64,000 bases of DNA from the NCBI GenBank assembly GCA_028282885.1, contig JANQGX010000012.1:248001-312000 (forward strand). The letters run 5' to 3'. The notes under the pieces were generated by a model. It saw only the letters and a list, made by a program, of their open reading frames with translations. It was not told the origin of the DNA and ran no database searches. This stretch comes from SAR324 cluster bacterium. Lineage in GTDB: Bacteria > SAR324 > XYD2-FULL-50-16. Positions within the stretch are counted from its first letter, which is position 1. Every line of letters starts with the position of its first letter. Below, piece after piece: positions 19,336-28,208 of this stretch. The position numbers and the translations under genes were made by a program.

Positions 19336-20262
19336 ATGAAAAAGTGCAAGACTTTTACATCCTTACTACTTGCCACATTAATAGTAAATATTTGTCTGGT
19401 GTCCACTCTGACGGCCCAGGTATCTGAGCTGTTGAAGCAGAACTCAATTCAGGATGTGATGTTAACAGAAGAAGCCGGTAATGCGATGCTGGTGTTCACA
19501 GGGAATCTCCAGACCTTGAAGGATACTGATGTCTCGCTGACAGAGTCCGATGCAGCGGGTACACAGTATTCGATTTCATTTTCAAACTCCTTGTGGGATT
19601 CCATGGATACAGGCCCAATAACGAAGACATTCGGACCTGGTGATCCGGTAAGCGGTGTTGAAATCGAGAATAAAATGGATGAAAGCGGTGGCGCCAGCCC
19701 TGTTTTTACCGTCATCGTTAGGGTCAACACACGAGAGTCCGTCATGCCGGAGATCGTCAAGCCGTTCTCGACAAATGAAATCAAATTCAAATTGGCTGGG
19801 GTCAGAGGTGGTCTGGCAGAGAGCACTCTTGCACAGGAGACCAGAACTGCCGCCGAACAGCAGGTGCAGATACAACAAGGCGAACAACAAGCCCGCATGG
19901 AAGCCAAGGAATCCGTTGAAGCGATTATACAACAATATCGCAAACCAAGTATTATGCAGGTTTCCATCTTCAATGCCAGTGGGTACCCCAAGAGAGCTTA
20001 CGGCCTTTCCGTATATCTGGGTAAGTTGAAAAAAGAGTATATTGAGGAAAGCCTGGGCATGAAAATGGAGATTGTGAATATCTCAAACGCCCCGACAATG
20101 GATCACAAGCAATCCTCTATTTACTTCAGGAAGAATTACCTGAAGCCGGCACTGTTTTTAGCGAAGTTGATCAAGGGCGATCAAAAGGTCATCCCCTACA
20201 AAGAGAAACAGGAAAGGCAAGGGGTGGATATTGAAATCTACCTTGGTAAGGACTACAAATAG
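19336..20262 (+). CDS. Exported protein with C-terminal LytR_C domain
   Basis: 308 residues with a signal peptide (MKKCKTFTSLLLATLIVNIC ... LTAQ). Residues 35-155 are beta-rich, resembling an AMIN-type domain (IQDVMLTEEAGNAMLVFTG). A Q/E-rich helix spans 165-195. The last hundred residues match the LytR_C pattern: VSIFNASGYPKRAYGLSVYL, a Y-F-x-K-N-Y-L-K-P-A segment, and a final DIEIYLGKDY. LytR_C domains occur at the C-terminus of envelope proteins, and AMIN domains target periplasmic structures. The gene starts an operon with the unknown exported protein (42 bp apart) and cheZ2. Confidence 0.7.
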   Translation: MKKCKTFTSLLLATLIVNICLVSTLTAQVSELLKQNSIQDVMLTEEAGNAMLVFTGNLQTLKDTDVSLTESDAAGTQYSISFSNSLWDSMDTGPITKTFGPGDPVSGVEIENKMDESGGASPVFTVIVRVNTRESVMPEIVKPFSTNEIKFKLAGVRGGLAESTLAQETRTAAEQQVQIQQGEQQARMEAKESVEAIIQQYRKPSIMQVSIFNASGYPKRAYGLSVYLGKLKKEYIEESLGMKMEIVNISNAPTMDHKQSSIYFRKNYLKPALFLAKLIKGDQKVIPYKEKQERQGVDIEIYLGKDYK

Positions 20263-20303
20263 CGTATTTATCATCAACCAATAAAATTATTCCGGGACAC
20301 GAA

Positions 20304-21800
20304 ATGAAATCAAAAACAATTTGCGCTTTGTTATCATTCGGCCTGATTCTGGTGCTTGTATCCGGATTGCAGGCAGTGCCAAAATACACGGATAAGGAAA
20401 CAGCACTCAGACTGGCGAAAACTCTGGATGAGGGATCATTCGGCAGATATACCATTACTTCCACCTATGTACAAAATGAGGATATCAATAACTATTACAT
20501 CTCTGTGATATTGAGCGATGGGAGTGCTAAAAAGTGGTATATAAATGAAATCTATAAGTGGTCCAGGGATGACCGGCTCATATTAAGCAACAACAGGGCA
20601 TTGCTTTTTCTGGATCTGCAGGATTCCAAATTCTTTGTTCTGGACAAGAACGAATTTCATAAACTGGCACTCCAGGCAAATGTCTTTATCAAGGACTATG
20701 GGACGAGTGATCCACTGCACGGTCAGGAGTTCAGGTTCAAGGTCAAGAATTTCAGCCTGATTTCCCCGACGGAAACAGCCTTTGGCCGCGACAAAACAGG
20801 CAGTAAATACCGTTATATCATCGATCTGTTTAACGGAAACAGGGAATTGTTGACTTATGAAGATGCTTACAGAGTTCAAATGCGGGAGAGGTTGTTGATA
20901 GAAAAGGAATTGATGGGCCCTACTTTTGAAAAGGCGTATCACATAACCAGAATCATGCCGCATTCAAGGGAGATGAAAGATAGCGGAGTATCCCAGTTTG
21001 GTGTGGAAATCCAGTTCAACCAATCCGTTATTCTTACCGGTGATCACTTCCCGTATGAGATTTACGAAAAGAACAACTACAATAAGAAAACCAAAAAGAG
21101 TAAGAGGGAGTTTTATATCGATTTCACCATTCCCAACAGCATCGACAAGTTTGACGTTAAACCGATCAAGAATCTGGAGTATCTTTACAATATTCATATT
21201 TTGAAGGATCCCAAATACCCCAGGCGGCTGATTATGAGATCGGCCTTTAATCCGTCGGTAATGGACATCCCCCCTATCGTTTATCGAAACAGTGAAAATT
21301 CTATTTTTGTTAATTTTTTCAATTTGGTTGACCAGAGTGTACTCAGCCGGGGGATGCTGCTGGAGGTTCAAAAGAGAAAGGAAGCAGAACAGGCGAGCCT
21401 GAAAGAGATTAAGATTGACAAGGTTATCAAGAAGGAATCCGATTACAGCCGTGCCTTTATTGCGGCAACTGAACTATACAAGGAATCCCAGGCAATTCGC
21501 GAACCTTTGCCCAAGATTCAAAAACTTATGAACAGTATCAAGCAGTTTGAAAAATCTGCCCTACTGGCTGAAAAAGATTCACAGTTGTACAGCGCCTTAA
21601 TGCAGAGAAACAAACTACGAAACACGGTGATCATGTTATCGCTGGACTACGTGAAAAACAAACTGGCCACGGAATCGGTTGACTCGACCGAAGTGACGGA
21701 ACTGATTGGCATGCTTGACCAGGCAGAATCTTTCACCAGAAGTCCGAAAGTGATTAAGAACATCGAATTATTAAGAGAACAATTAAGCTCCATGCAGTAG
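20304..21800 (+). CDS. Exported protein of unknown function
   Basis: 498 residues with a signal peptide (MKSKTICALLSFGLILVLVS ... LQA). Residues 25-350 look beta-rich with many aromatic and charged residues; the last 130 residues (from about 365) are helical and could form TPR-like pairs. I do not recognise a family. It lies 42 bp after the LytR_C protein and 22 bp before the CheZ-like gene on the same strand, so the three are very likely cotranscribed. The pairing with an envelope protein and a motility-type phosphatase suggests a role in the envelope around the flagellum, but this is inference from position only. Confidence 0.6.
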   Translation: MKSKTICALLSFGLILVLVSGLQAVPKYTDKETALRLAKTLDEGSFGRYTITSTYVQNEDINNYYISVILSDGSAKKWYINEIYKWSRDDRLILSNNRALLFLDLQDSKFFVLDKNEFHKLALQANVFIKDYGTSDPLHGQEFRFKVKNFSLISPTETAFGRDKTGSKYRYIIDLFNGNRELLTYEDAYRVQMRERLLIEKELMGPTFEKAYHITRIMPHSREMKDSGVSQFGVEIQFNQSVILTGDHFPYEIYEKNNYNKKTKKSKREFYIDFTIPNSIDKFDVKPIKNLEYLYNIHILKDPKYPRRLIMRSAFNPSVMDIPPIVYRNSENSIFVNFFNLVDQSVLSRGMLLEVQKRKEAEQASLKEIKIDKVIKKESDYSRAFIAATELYKESQAIREPLPKIQKLMNSIKQFEKSALLAEKDSQLYSALMQRNKLRNTVIMLSLDYVKNKLATESVDSTEVTELIGMLDQAESFTRSPKVIKNIELLREQLSSMQ

Positions 21801-21821
21801 GGGACAACGGGTAGATTTGAT

Positions 21822-23060
21822 ATGGGAACTGCAATAGCGAACAAGGTTACAATTTCTCGCAACGAGTTTCTGGATAGTTTTGTGCAATTGTATCGTGCTA
21901 TCAAGGATTATGATGAGTTAATAAATCTGGTTGCCCAGGATGAAACCATGGGGGATCAAGATATCAGGAGCGTTATTCAGAATCGAATCAGCCACCTGGA
22001 ATTTGGAAGTGTAAATGTCAAAGCAATGGAACTCCTGGGAACTTACTTGAGATTTACACTGGAGAAGTTCAAAGGGGACAAACTGACATTTCTGATTCCT
22101 GAAGAGATAAATGATGAGTTTTTCTCCCTGAATGATGGATACCTGGATCTCTCAAAGGGGATACAGCAGGTAGAAAGCGAGCTAAGGGAAATAGAGGAGA
22201 AGATCTACTACCTGGTTCGTCTTCTCCCCCCATACAACGTGGATAAGATCAGTCTCCTGTTAAAAGCGATTTCCAGCTTTTTCAAGTCCATTATCCGTAA
22301 AGACATCGATGATATAAATAGCCATATCAATCATATGCACCATTTGACCGCCAGCAAGGAAAGCTATCTGGTGATTAACGATATCGGCAAGATGGTGAGG
22401 GATATATACAATTCCCTTCAGGATTTCAGCGCTCACGTTAAAATTGAAGAGTTTGAGCCAAATATCGTGGATGAAATGCCGGATGCCATTGACAAGCTTA
22501 ATCTGGTAATCAAACGAATGGAGGAATCGGCAAATTCTACCCTGGACAGTGTGGAACTCCTGCAGGAGAAGAATACGGCAAAGATGGAAAAAGGGGCTGA
22601 AGTCAAGAACAGGTTTTCTGAAATTGAAAACAAGCTCCGGGCCATTAAAGAGAATCATCCTGAAACAGCAGCAGAAATAGACGACGTTCTCGACCAGTTC
22701 GCTCCCGGGATGAACAATGAGCTGGATGATTGGAATCAACAACTCCAGGAAGAGGAATCAATCTATTTCGATATTATCTCCAATCAGTCCTTTCAGGATA
22801 TCACAGGACAGACCCTCAAAAAGATCATCAATTTTATTGAGCAGCTTGAGTTCAACCTCCTGCAAATCTTGCAGAAATACAGCGGCCGCATACCTGGAGC
22901 CGTTCCCGGCGCCAGAGAAGCAAAACCACTTTCTCCTTTGGTCGGCAGGGAGACAAATGACGGACATGTTCTTCATGGACCGCAGGATAACAGAGAGGAA
23001 AGTAAAGAGATTGCCAAGCAGGATGATGTGGATAAAGTCCTTGCTGAATTCGGTTTTTAA
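21822..23060 (+). CDS. Long CheZ-like phosphatase homologue
   Basis: 412 residues, all helical. The C-terminal third is CheZ-like: NQSFQDITGQTLKKIINFI at about 321-339, with Asp326 and Gln330 matching the CheZ catalytic pair. A flexible linker follows, then the CheY-docking tail QDDVDKVLAEFGF. This ending closely matches that of the shorter homologue at 9235-10017. The N-terminal 270 residues have no counterpart there and may add a dimerisation or localisation domain. It ends the exported-protein operon and overlaps the convergent 114-residue gene by 4 bp. Whether it acts on the same CheY or on another response regulator is unknown. Confidence 0.75.
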   Translation: MGTAIANKVTISRNEFLDSFVQLYRAIKDYDELINLVAQDETMGDQDIRSVIQNRISHLEFGSVNVKAMELLGTYLRFTLEKFKGDKLTFLIPEEINDEFFSLNDGYLDLSKGIQQVESELREIEEKIYYLVRLLPPYNVDKISLLLKAISSFFKSIIRKDIDDINSHINHMHHLTASKESYLVINDIGKMVRDIYNSLQDFSAHVKIEEFEPNIVDEMPDAIDKLNLVIKRMEESANSTLDSVELLQEKNTAKMEKGAEVKNRFSEIENKLRAIKENHPETAAEIDDVLDQFAPGMNNELDDWNQQLQEEESIYFDIISNQSFQDITGQTLKKIINFIEQLEFNLLQILQKYSGRIPGAVPGAREAKPLSPLVGRETNDGHVLHGPQDNREESKEIAKQDDVDKVLAEFGF

Positions 23061-23401
23061 GGCTCGTCGTCAAACTTGATCATCAGTTCTTTTCTATTCA
23101 AAGGCAATTTCAAAATCTTCCCCGGCGCCTTGGCACTTGGTTCCTGACCCATCAGGCGCTCAGCCTGCAGTTCCTTCTGGTATTGAACAAAGCGGTTGTG
23201 CTCACCTTTTTTAACACCGCTTTCCGATTGGTTCTTGGCGGGAACTTTCTTGATAGGCTCTCGTGAAGCGTAGAAGGATTCCGACTTCTCTTTTCCCCGG
23301 GGGGAGAGGTTGGATTTCTGCCGGGATTTAGTAAACTTCAGTCCGGTCAGCTTTTTTAGAATTTTCCCAATCCGATAAGATTCCTGAAGATCCTTAGCCA
23401 T
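23057..23401 (-). CDS. Small basic protein downstream of flaG, unknown function
   Basis: 114 residues, strongly basic and hydrophilic, with no signal peptide, membrane segment or recognisable domain. Its start codon overlaps the end of flaG by 8 bp, which argues for translational coupling and a genuine gene. Its stop overlaps that of the convergent CheZ-like gene. Being at the end of a flagellar gene pair, a motility role is possible; nothing in the sequence proves it. Confidence 0.55.
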   Translation of the reverse strand: MAKDLQESYRIGKILKKLTGLKFTKSRQKSNLSPRGKEKSESFYASREPIKKVPAKNQSESGVKKGEHNRFVQYQKELQAERLMGQEPSAKAPGKILKLPLNRKELMIKFDDEP

Positions 23402-23765
23402 TGATATTTATTCGCAGCCCCTTAAGTTGCTTGAATTTTTCAGTGACTTCGGCAAATTTGGTGTCGGGGATGGTTCTGAGGACATTCCCGGTATTGCGGT
23501 CAACAATATCAATATAATATTGTCCTCCTGCTTCTCTTTGGTAGAATTTCATATCCCGCCACTGGATATTTTCCCCGATCATTTTTTGTACGGCTTCAGG
23601 ATTGTTAATCACCGATTCTTTCAGTTCAATTCTTTTACTTGGCTGTTCTGCCAGTTTTGATGTTTCGGTAGCAGGTTTGATCTCTTTTTCCCTGCTGTCA
23701 GTACCGGCTTTTTCCTTTATTCCAAATCCGATTACTTTGTTGCCTTGAATGTTATCCGTTTTCAT
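23394..23765 (-). CDS. flaG: FlaG-family flagellar protein
   Basis: 123 residues. The N-terminal half is variable and charged. The C-terminal half carries the FlaG pattern: MKFYQREAGGQYYIDIVDRN, then TGNVLRTIPDTKF and a final amphipathic helix. FlaG proteins affect flagellar filament length and are usually found near flagellin genes; no flagellin is visible here. It lies 71 bp after the FlgN-like gene on the same strand. Confidence 0.82.
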   Translation of the reverse strand: MKTDNIQGNKVIGFGIKEKAGTDSREKEIKPATETSKLAEQPSKRIELKESVINNPEAVQKMIGENIQWRDMKFYQREAGGQYYIDIVDRNTGNVLRTIPDTKFAEVTEKFKQLKGLRINING

Positions 23766-23836
23766 GAATCCCTCTCTTGAGAGGTTGCGCCCGGTCTCCT
23801 TTCCAGTCTTTTTGCAGGCCGGGTGTCCAGATGGGG

Positions 23837-24286
23837 CTATAGAGTCCCGTTGAGAAGTGCTGATCTCTTTGTTTTAATGTCCTTAGATTTCGTTCCGAAT
23901 TTATTGAATGTTCTGGTCTGTTGCACATAATTGCCAATCCTAAGACCTCTTCCCAGAATCTGCTTTTCCTGCTCGGAATCTTTCACCGCTTCTTCCAGGC
24001 TTGCCAGGGTGATCTTGTTATTGTCCCTGATGGAATTTAACAGATTTCCTATCTCCGCATGGAGTTCCTGCTCCTGTTGAGAGGCCTTGTAACCCGTCTG
24101 GTTTTCCCTGGTCAGTATAGCTCTATCATTTCTCTCCAGCATTTGCAGCAGTTCAGCGCGTTTATCGGTGGCTTCATCGGGATTGGGAGAACTCAGAACC
24201 GACTGAATCGAGAATGACAACAGGCTATCCAGCAGTTGTTTTTTCTTCAAAACCAGCTCATGAATGATTGTATCCTTTTGGGTCAT
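23837..24286 (-). CDS. FlgN/FliT-like helical protein
   Basis: 149 residues, almost entirely helical, with heptad-like spacing. A short N-terminal helix (IIHELVLKKKQLLDSLLSFS) leads to a long hairpin (KRAELLQMLERNDRAILTRE) and a polar tail containing GRGLRIGNYV. This fits the size and shape of FlgN-type export chaperones, which escort hook-filament junction proteins FlgK and FlgL. The family is divergent, and the call rests on fold pattern and on the neighbouring flaG. Its start is 24 bp beyond the mnmE stop codon, so it may be cotranscribed with mnmE. Confidence 0.5.
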   Translation of the reverse strand: MTQKDTIIHELVLKKKQLLDSLLSFSIQSVLSSPNPDEATDKRAELLQMLERNDRAILTRENQTGYKASQQEQELHAEIGNLLNSIRDNNKITLASLEEAVKDSEQEKQILGRGLRIGNYVQQTRTFNKFGTKSKDIKTKRSALLNGTL

Positions 24287-24309
24287 CCCGCCGTTCTCCT
24301 GTTTGTTCT

Positions 24310-25692
24310 CTATTTACCGATGCAAAATTCCGAGAAGATTTTGTTTAACATGTCGTCGGGAGTTGTTTCGCCGACAATTTCTCCAAGGGCTATCAGGGTC
24401 TGGTTAAGATCGATGGCCAATAACTCGTCACCAACTTCAGCCAGAAGGGAGTCTTTGGACTTTTCCAGACTGATTTGGGCGTTTTCTGCAGATGTTTTCT
24501 GCCTGAGATTGGTTAGCATGGTATCTTCGACTAATCTTCCTTTTTTCCCGGATATAAACTCAAAAATGCTTTTTCTCAATCGATCAATATCTCCTTTATC
24601 CAGGGCAGAGATTCTGATCCGTTTGTTTTCACGCCATTGTTCCGGGATCGGTTCCCTGCAGGTCTCACATAAATCTTTCTTGTTCAGTACCAGAAGCACA
24701 GGGATATGAGAAATATCCATAATTTCAGCCAGTTTGATTTCAAATGAGGGATTGTTCATATCGATTACCCAGAGGATCAGGTCTGCTTTTTTAATAGCAG
24801 AAAAGGCTCGTTCTATGCCCTCTTTTTCAATCTCATCCGCAGTTTCATGGATTCCGGCTGTATCAATCAGGGATACGGGAATACCCAGAATCGAACAAGA
24901 TTCCTCAATCGTATCGCGAGTGGTTCCCGGTTGTTGGTTGACAATGGAGCGTGATTCTTCCAGCAACCCGTTAAGAATTTTTGATTTCCCCACATTGGGT
25001 TTGCCGGCGAGTACGATTTTGTATCCCTCACGAATCTTGATACCCGTTTCAGCCGAACGAATCAACCGTTGTAACTCCTTTGAGATATTGTCCATCTTCT
25101 CAAGAATTTCATCCCTGTTTGAAAAAACAGTATCCTCTTCCGGAAAATCAATACCGGCGTTTACCAGGGCAAGAATCCAACTGATATCTTCCTTGATCGT
25201 TGATATTTTGGCATAAAGTTTCCCTTTTAACTGGTTTACGACCATGTTCAAACCGAGGTCGCTTTGTGCCCGGATAATGTCGTTCGTAGCTTCCGCGCGC
25301 GTCAGATCGATTCTTCCGTTTAGGAATGCTCGTTGGGTAAATTCTCCCGGACCGGCCAGTCTGGCTCCGTTGTTGAGAATATGATTGAGAATGGTACTCG
25401 TAATATAACTGCCTCCATGGCAGTGAATTTCCACAACATCTTCGGCTGTAAAGCTGTATGGCCCTCTCATAACACAGAGTAAAACCTCATCAAGGGTTTG
25501 ATTTCCTATCGTTATCCAGCCGTAGGTCAAGGATCTGTTTTCCAGACGGTCCGTTGTTTTCTGGTTCCCGGCTTTAAAAAGTTTATCGGCGATGGCAATG
25601 GAGTCCTCTCCACTGATTCGTATAACGCTCACTCCCGCTTCTCCAGGAGCGGTTGCGATTCCGGCTATGGTGTCGTTGAACTCTAATGCCAT
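24310..25692 (-). CDS. mnmE: tRNA uridine-5-carboxymethylaminomethyl modification GTPase MnmE
   Basis: 460 residues, the usual length. The N-terminal tetrahydrofolate-binding domain starts with DTIAGIATAPGEAGVSVIRI. An inserted G domain carries the P-loop GKPNVGKS, the switch motif DTAGIHET and NKKD for guanine recognition. The C-terminus ends in FCIGK, where the cysteine is the conserved residue of the family. With MnmG it modifies the wobble uridine of several tRNAs. It leads the minus-strand series mnmE, FlgN-like, flaG and the small basic gene. Confidence 0.97.
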   Translation of the reverse strand: MALEFNDTIAGIATAPGEAGVSVIRISGEDSIAIADKLFKAGNQKTTDRLENRSLTYGWITIGNQTLDEVLLCVMRGPYSFTAEDVVEIHCHGGSYITSTILNHILNNGARLAGPGEFTQRAFLNGRIDLTRAEATNDIIRAQSDLGLNMVVNQLKGKLYAKISTIKEDISWILALVNAGIDFPEEDTVFSNRDEILEKMDNISKELQRLIRSAETGIKIREGYKIVLAGKPNVGKSKILNGLLEESRSIVNQQPGTTRDTIEESCSILGIPVSLIDTAGIHETADEIEKEGIERAFSAIKKADLILWVIDMNNPSFEIKLAEIMDISHIPVLLVLNKKDLCETCREPIPEQWRENKRIRISALDKGDIDRLRKSIFEFISGKKGRLVEDTMLTNLRQKTSAENAQISLEKSKDSLLAEVGDELLAIDLNQTLIALGEIVGETTPDDMLNKIFSEFCIGK

Positions 25693-25776
25693 GACGAAAA
25701 ACCGATCGGTTTAAAAGGAAGTTGAGGGGAAGGAATAGTAATGTTCGTATCTCTTATGAACAGTCTACACCCACTG

Positions 25777-26193
25777 CTATTGAATGTCTCTCACAAAAAT
25801 ATCCCTGTATTCGTCCAGGTAAAGTTCCGACAATTGAACCTGTGAGTCCTGACGCATATTCTGAACAATCAGCCGCTGGAGCGTGGTGTTTTTCTGGTAA
25901 AGATTCCGGACTGCATGAAAGTGTTTGTTTTTCTTATCAAAACAGCGCCTGACCGAGTTGGCCATGTAGATGGAATCTTCGGAAGCATACCATGCGAAAA
26001 ACAACTCACTCTCTTTTCTGGTTTTATAATATGACTGGAAAAATTCCTTGGCTTTGAGATGAAACTCGAAGCTGGCGTCGAGTCGTGTTTCCGCACATCG
26101 GATTTCGATCAGTTCGATGGTTCTCGGTCCGGAAATCCATTCACAACCTGATAAAAGAACGAGAAGGAGGAAACCAATAAATAACTTTTTCAT
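25777..26193 (-). CDS. Small predicted lipoprotein
   Basis: 138 residues. MKKLFIGFLLLVLLSGC is a textbook lipoprotein signal with the lipobox LSGC and Cys17. The mature part is charged and aromatic-rich, with two cysteines (at about 33 and 83) that could pair. No domain was recognised. It is 84 bp upstream of mnmE on the same strand, so may be in the same transcript, and it is the last housekeeping-side gene before the accessory region. Confidence 0.65.
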   Translation of the reverse strand: MKKLFIGFLLLVLLSGCEWISGPRTIELIEIRCAETRLDASFEFHLKAKEFFQSYYKTRKESELFFAWYASEDSIYMANSVRRCFDKKNKHFHAVRNLYQKNTTLQRLIVQNMRQDSQVQLSELYLDEYRDIFVRDIQ

Positions 26194-26507
26194 ATTATTA
26201 ACTTTTCCAGATTTTGATTAATCCTGTTTTTCGATCACGTCAAAAGGAGCCAAAGACAATATAGATATCTTTGTATAGGTATGCAAAATAAGCTCCCGAA
26301 TTTAACGGATGCGGATTTAAGTTGCAGGTTAATAAATGCAATCTCTACACCTGTCGTCAGACCGTGAATTTTCCTGTACGGATTTTTCATAAAGCGTAAA
26401 TGCCCGAACAGAATCAGTTTGAATTTTGGGATAAAGGTAAGTTCACTCGGAAAACCTTCAAAATCAGGCTTCATTTATTGAGATTTTAACAAACTTCACC
26501 CTCCATC
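26194..26507. other. Non-coding stretch between a lipoprotein gene and an IS91 relic
   Basis: About 310 bp with no supported gene. A 79-codon minus frame at 26235-26474 has no ribosome site and no recognisable product; being beside a decayed transposase, it may be further element debris. Confidence 0.3.
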
Positions 26508-26800
26508 GAAATCATTCCGGAGACCCAGGTATTGTAGAATCTTTTCAATCGGCAGAATCCGCGATCAGCAGAGAACGGTTATGTTTAAAACAGATCCTGG
26601 GCATAATAGGAATGCTGAACATGTACTGACGATGTGGAACCGGGTAGAAGGCATTCTCCTTAAGGTGATGACCAAATACGATTACCCGTTTGGCTTGACA
26701 GGAGGGACAAAAACAGCGGACTTTGCGGAAAATTGAAGCAAAAAGTCGAGAGTACAATTGGGACAGCGAACTGCAAGTCCAGCCCGAGTTCGTTTTTAAT
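26508..26800 (-). pseudogene. IS91-family transposase relic (internally deleted)
   Basis: Reading the minus strand gives pieces of an IS91-type transposase: the zinc-binding end FCPSCQAKRVIVFGHHLKEN, then AFYPVPHRQYMFSIP and FKHNRSLL. This then jumps, out of frame, to the extreme C-terminal motif PIEKILQYLGL at 26508-26556. The catalytic HUH and tyrosine region between the two is missing. The junction lies near 26557. The C-terminal piece is nearly identical to that in the relic at 38.4 kb, and the central piece to that at 33.5 kb, so all three come from the same element type. IS91 elements transpose by rolling-circle replication. Confidence 0.75.
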
Positions 26801-26889
26801 GATTCGCCAGTTGCCCAGCAAATTGAGAAACAAGCCTGGTAGGAAGGCGAAGGCGTATTGGTTATGATGGGGCTACTGGTGATCTCCCG

Positions 26890-27651
26890 TTACAACAACC
26901 AACCTCCATCAACGACAAGAGTATGTCCCACTATATATTCAGCCGCCGGCGAACATAAAAAAATGACTGGTCCCACAATATCTTCAGGGTCACCGATACG
27001 ACCAAGTGGAATACGTGCCAGGGAGCGAGCTTTTTGCTCCTCGGTATCCAAAAAAGCTCGTGTCATATCACTGAGAATTGTACCAGGGGCAATGGCATTC
27101 ACATTAATGCCATGGGGAGCTAACTCTGAACCAAGGGTGACTGTCATCTGTCTAAGAGCTCCTTTGGAGGTATCATAGGCAGCTTTAGGTTTACTCGATG
27201 CAACAAAACCTGAGGTAGAGGATATATTGACGATTTTGCCCGAGCGTTTCGGAATCATTATTCGAGTTGCTGCTTGCGAGCAAAAAAACGCAGCTTTGAG
27301 GTTAACTGCCATTTCATAATCCCAAATCTCTTCCGTATAGTCTACACTTGCCTTTGTTGTATTTATACCGGCTGCGTTCACCAGAATATCGAGGTCACCA
27401 AAAGTAAGAAGTGTTTCTTTGAAGATGCGATCGATCACTTTCAGGTCAACAAGATCACCTGCAACAGGATGCCCATGCCCGCCTTTTTGATTGATTTCCT
27501 CGGCTACGGCAGTGGCTTCCGATTTTTTGAGTGACGCAACGACTACGCGCACACCCTGATTAGCAAGCCCTATTGCAATTGCACGTCCAATTCCTCGACC
27601 AGCACCAGTAACAATTGCAATTTTTCTGTTCAAAGACACTTCCGATAACAT
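26890..27651 (-). CDS. SDR-family NAD(P)-dependent dehydrogenase
   Basis: 253 residues, a classical short-chain dehydrogenase. The cofactor loop TGAGRGIG is at 15-22, NAAG follows in the middle, and the catalytic YDTSK tetrad lies near 160-164 with SSTSGF before it. The end, SPAAEYIVGHTLVVDGGWLL, is typical of gluconate 5-dehydrogenase or 3-oxoacyl-ACP reductase relatives. The substrate cannot be told. It is the outer gene of block A, and its upstream region carries the same promoter-like element as the importer operon at 29689, which suggests common control by the regulator between them. Confidence 0.88.
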   Translation of the reverse strand: MLSEVSLNRKIAIVTGAGRGIGRAIAIGLANQGVRVVVASLKKSEATAVAEEINQKGGHGHPVAGDLVDLKVIDRIFKETLLTFGDLDILVNAAGINTTKASVDYTEEIWDYEMAVNLKAAFFCSQAATRIMIPKRSGKIVNISSTSGFVASSKPKAAYDTSKGALRQMTVTLGSELAPHGINVNAIAPGTILSDMTRAFLDTEEQKARSLARIPLGRIGDPEDIVGPVIFLCSPAAEYIVGHTLVVDGGWLL

Positions 27652-28208
27652 GTTTAACCTCCAGTACAGTGCAACGCTGAGATTTCACTGTAAGCATATA
27701 AAACGTATTATTAAATAAAATTGGAACCATTCCAAACATTGGTAAATTTAAAGTCATATAAAAAATATATATTATATCATAGATCTTATTGTCAATATGC
27801 AAATTTTAATGGCAACAACTGTGTGTTTCACATTCAATCTAATTCAAATCGTATTTATTTGTAAGCGTGCTTTTTTCTTTAAATACCAACCTGTTAATCG
27901 AATTCTTTCAAGAAAGGCTTTTCTTTAAACACAGGTTATTAGGCTGCGAGACAACTCAACAACCAAAAGGGGTTTTAAGGTTGTTTTGTATACTTATTCG
28001 AGGATGTCGCAGGCTTAAGATATTTGTTTTTGGTTACCCGAAAGGACTGAAACATCGTTTGGGTTTCTGCCAACCAATGCTTACATGACATCAACAGAAA
28101 TATTATCCTTATCGAAGACCAGCATAGTTTTCAGTGCTTTGTTTCGCTAATACTTGGGGAATATTGTTCGATGGTTTTTTAGATAGACTGACGAAGAAAT
28201 TAAGAAGG
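27652..28208. other. AT-rich intergenic region between the SDR and regulator genes
   Basis: 557 bp with no convincing gene; a 73-codon plus frame at 27867-28088 has no ribosome site and no known product. The part near 27770-27795 holds the promoter/operator element listed separately. Confidence 0.45.
27770..27795 (-). promoter_or_regulatory. Promoter/operator element upstream of the SDR gene
   Basis: On the minus strand a consensus -35 TTGACA (27790-27795) is followed by AAGATCTA and GATATAATA. The same arrangement, TTGACA-N3-AGATCTA-N-GATA-N-AATA, is found on the plus strand at 29689-29715 before the importer operon. The AGATCT core is palindromic, as expected for a dimeric repressor site overlapping a promoter. 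It lies about 120 bp before the SDR start. Confidence 0.55.

Noticed and set aside
27867-28088. 73-codon plus frame in the AT-rich gap
   Set aside because: No ribosome site, biased towards Phe/Leu as expected from AT-rich non-coding DNA.
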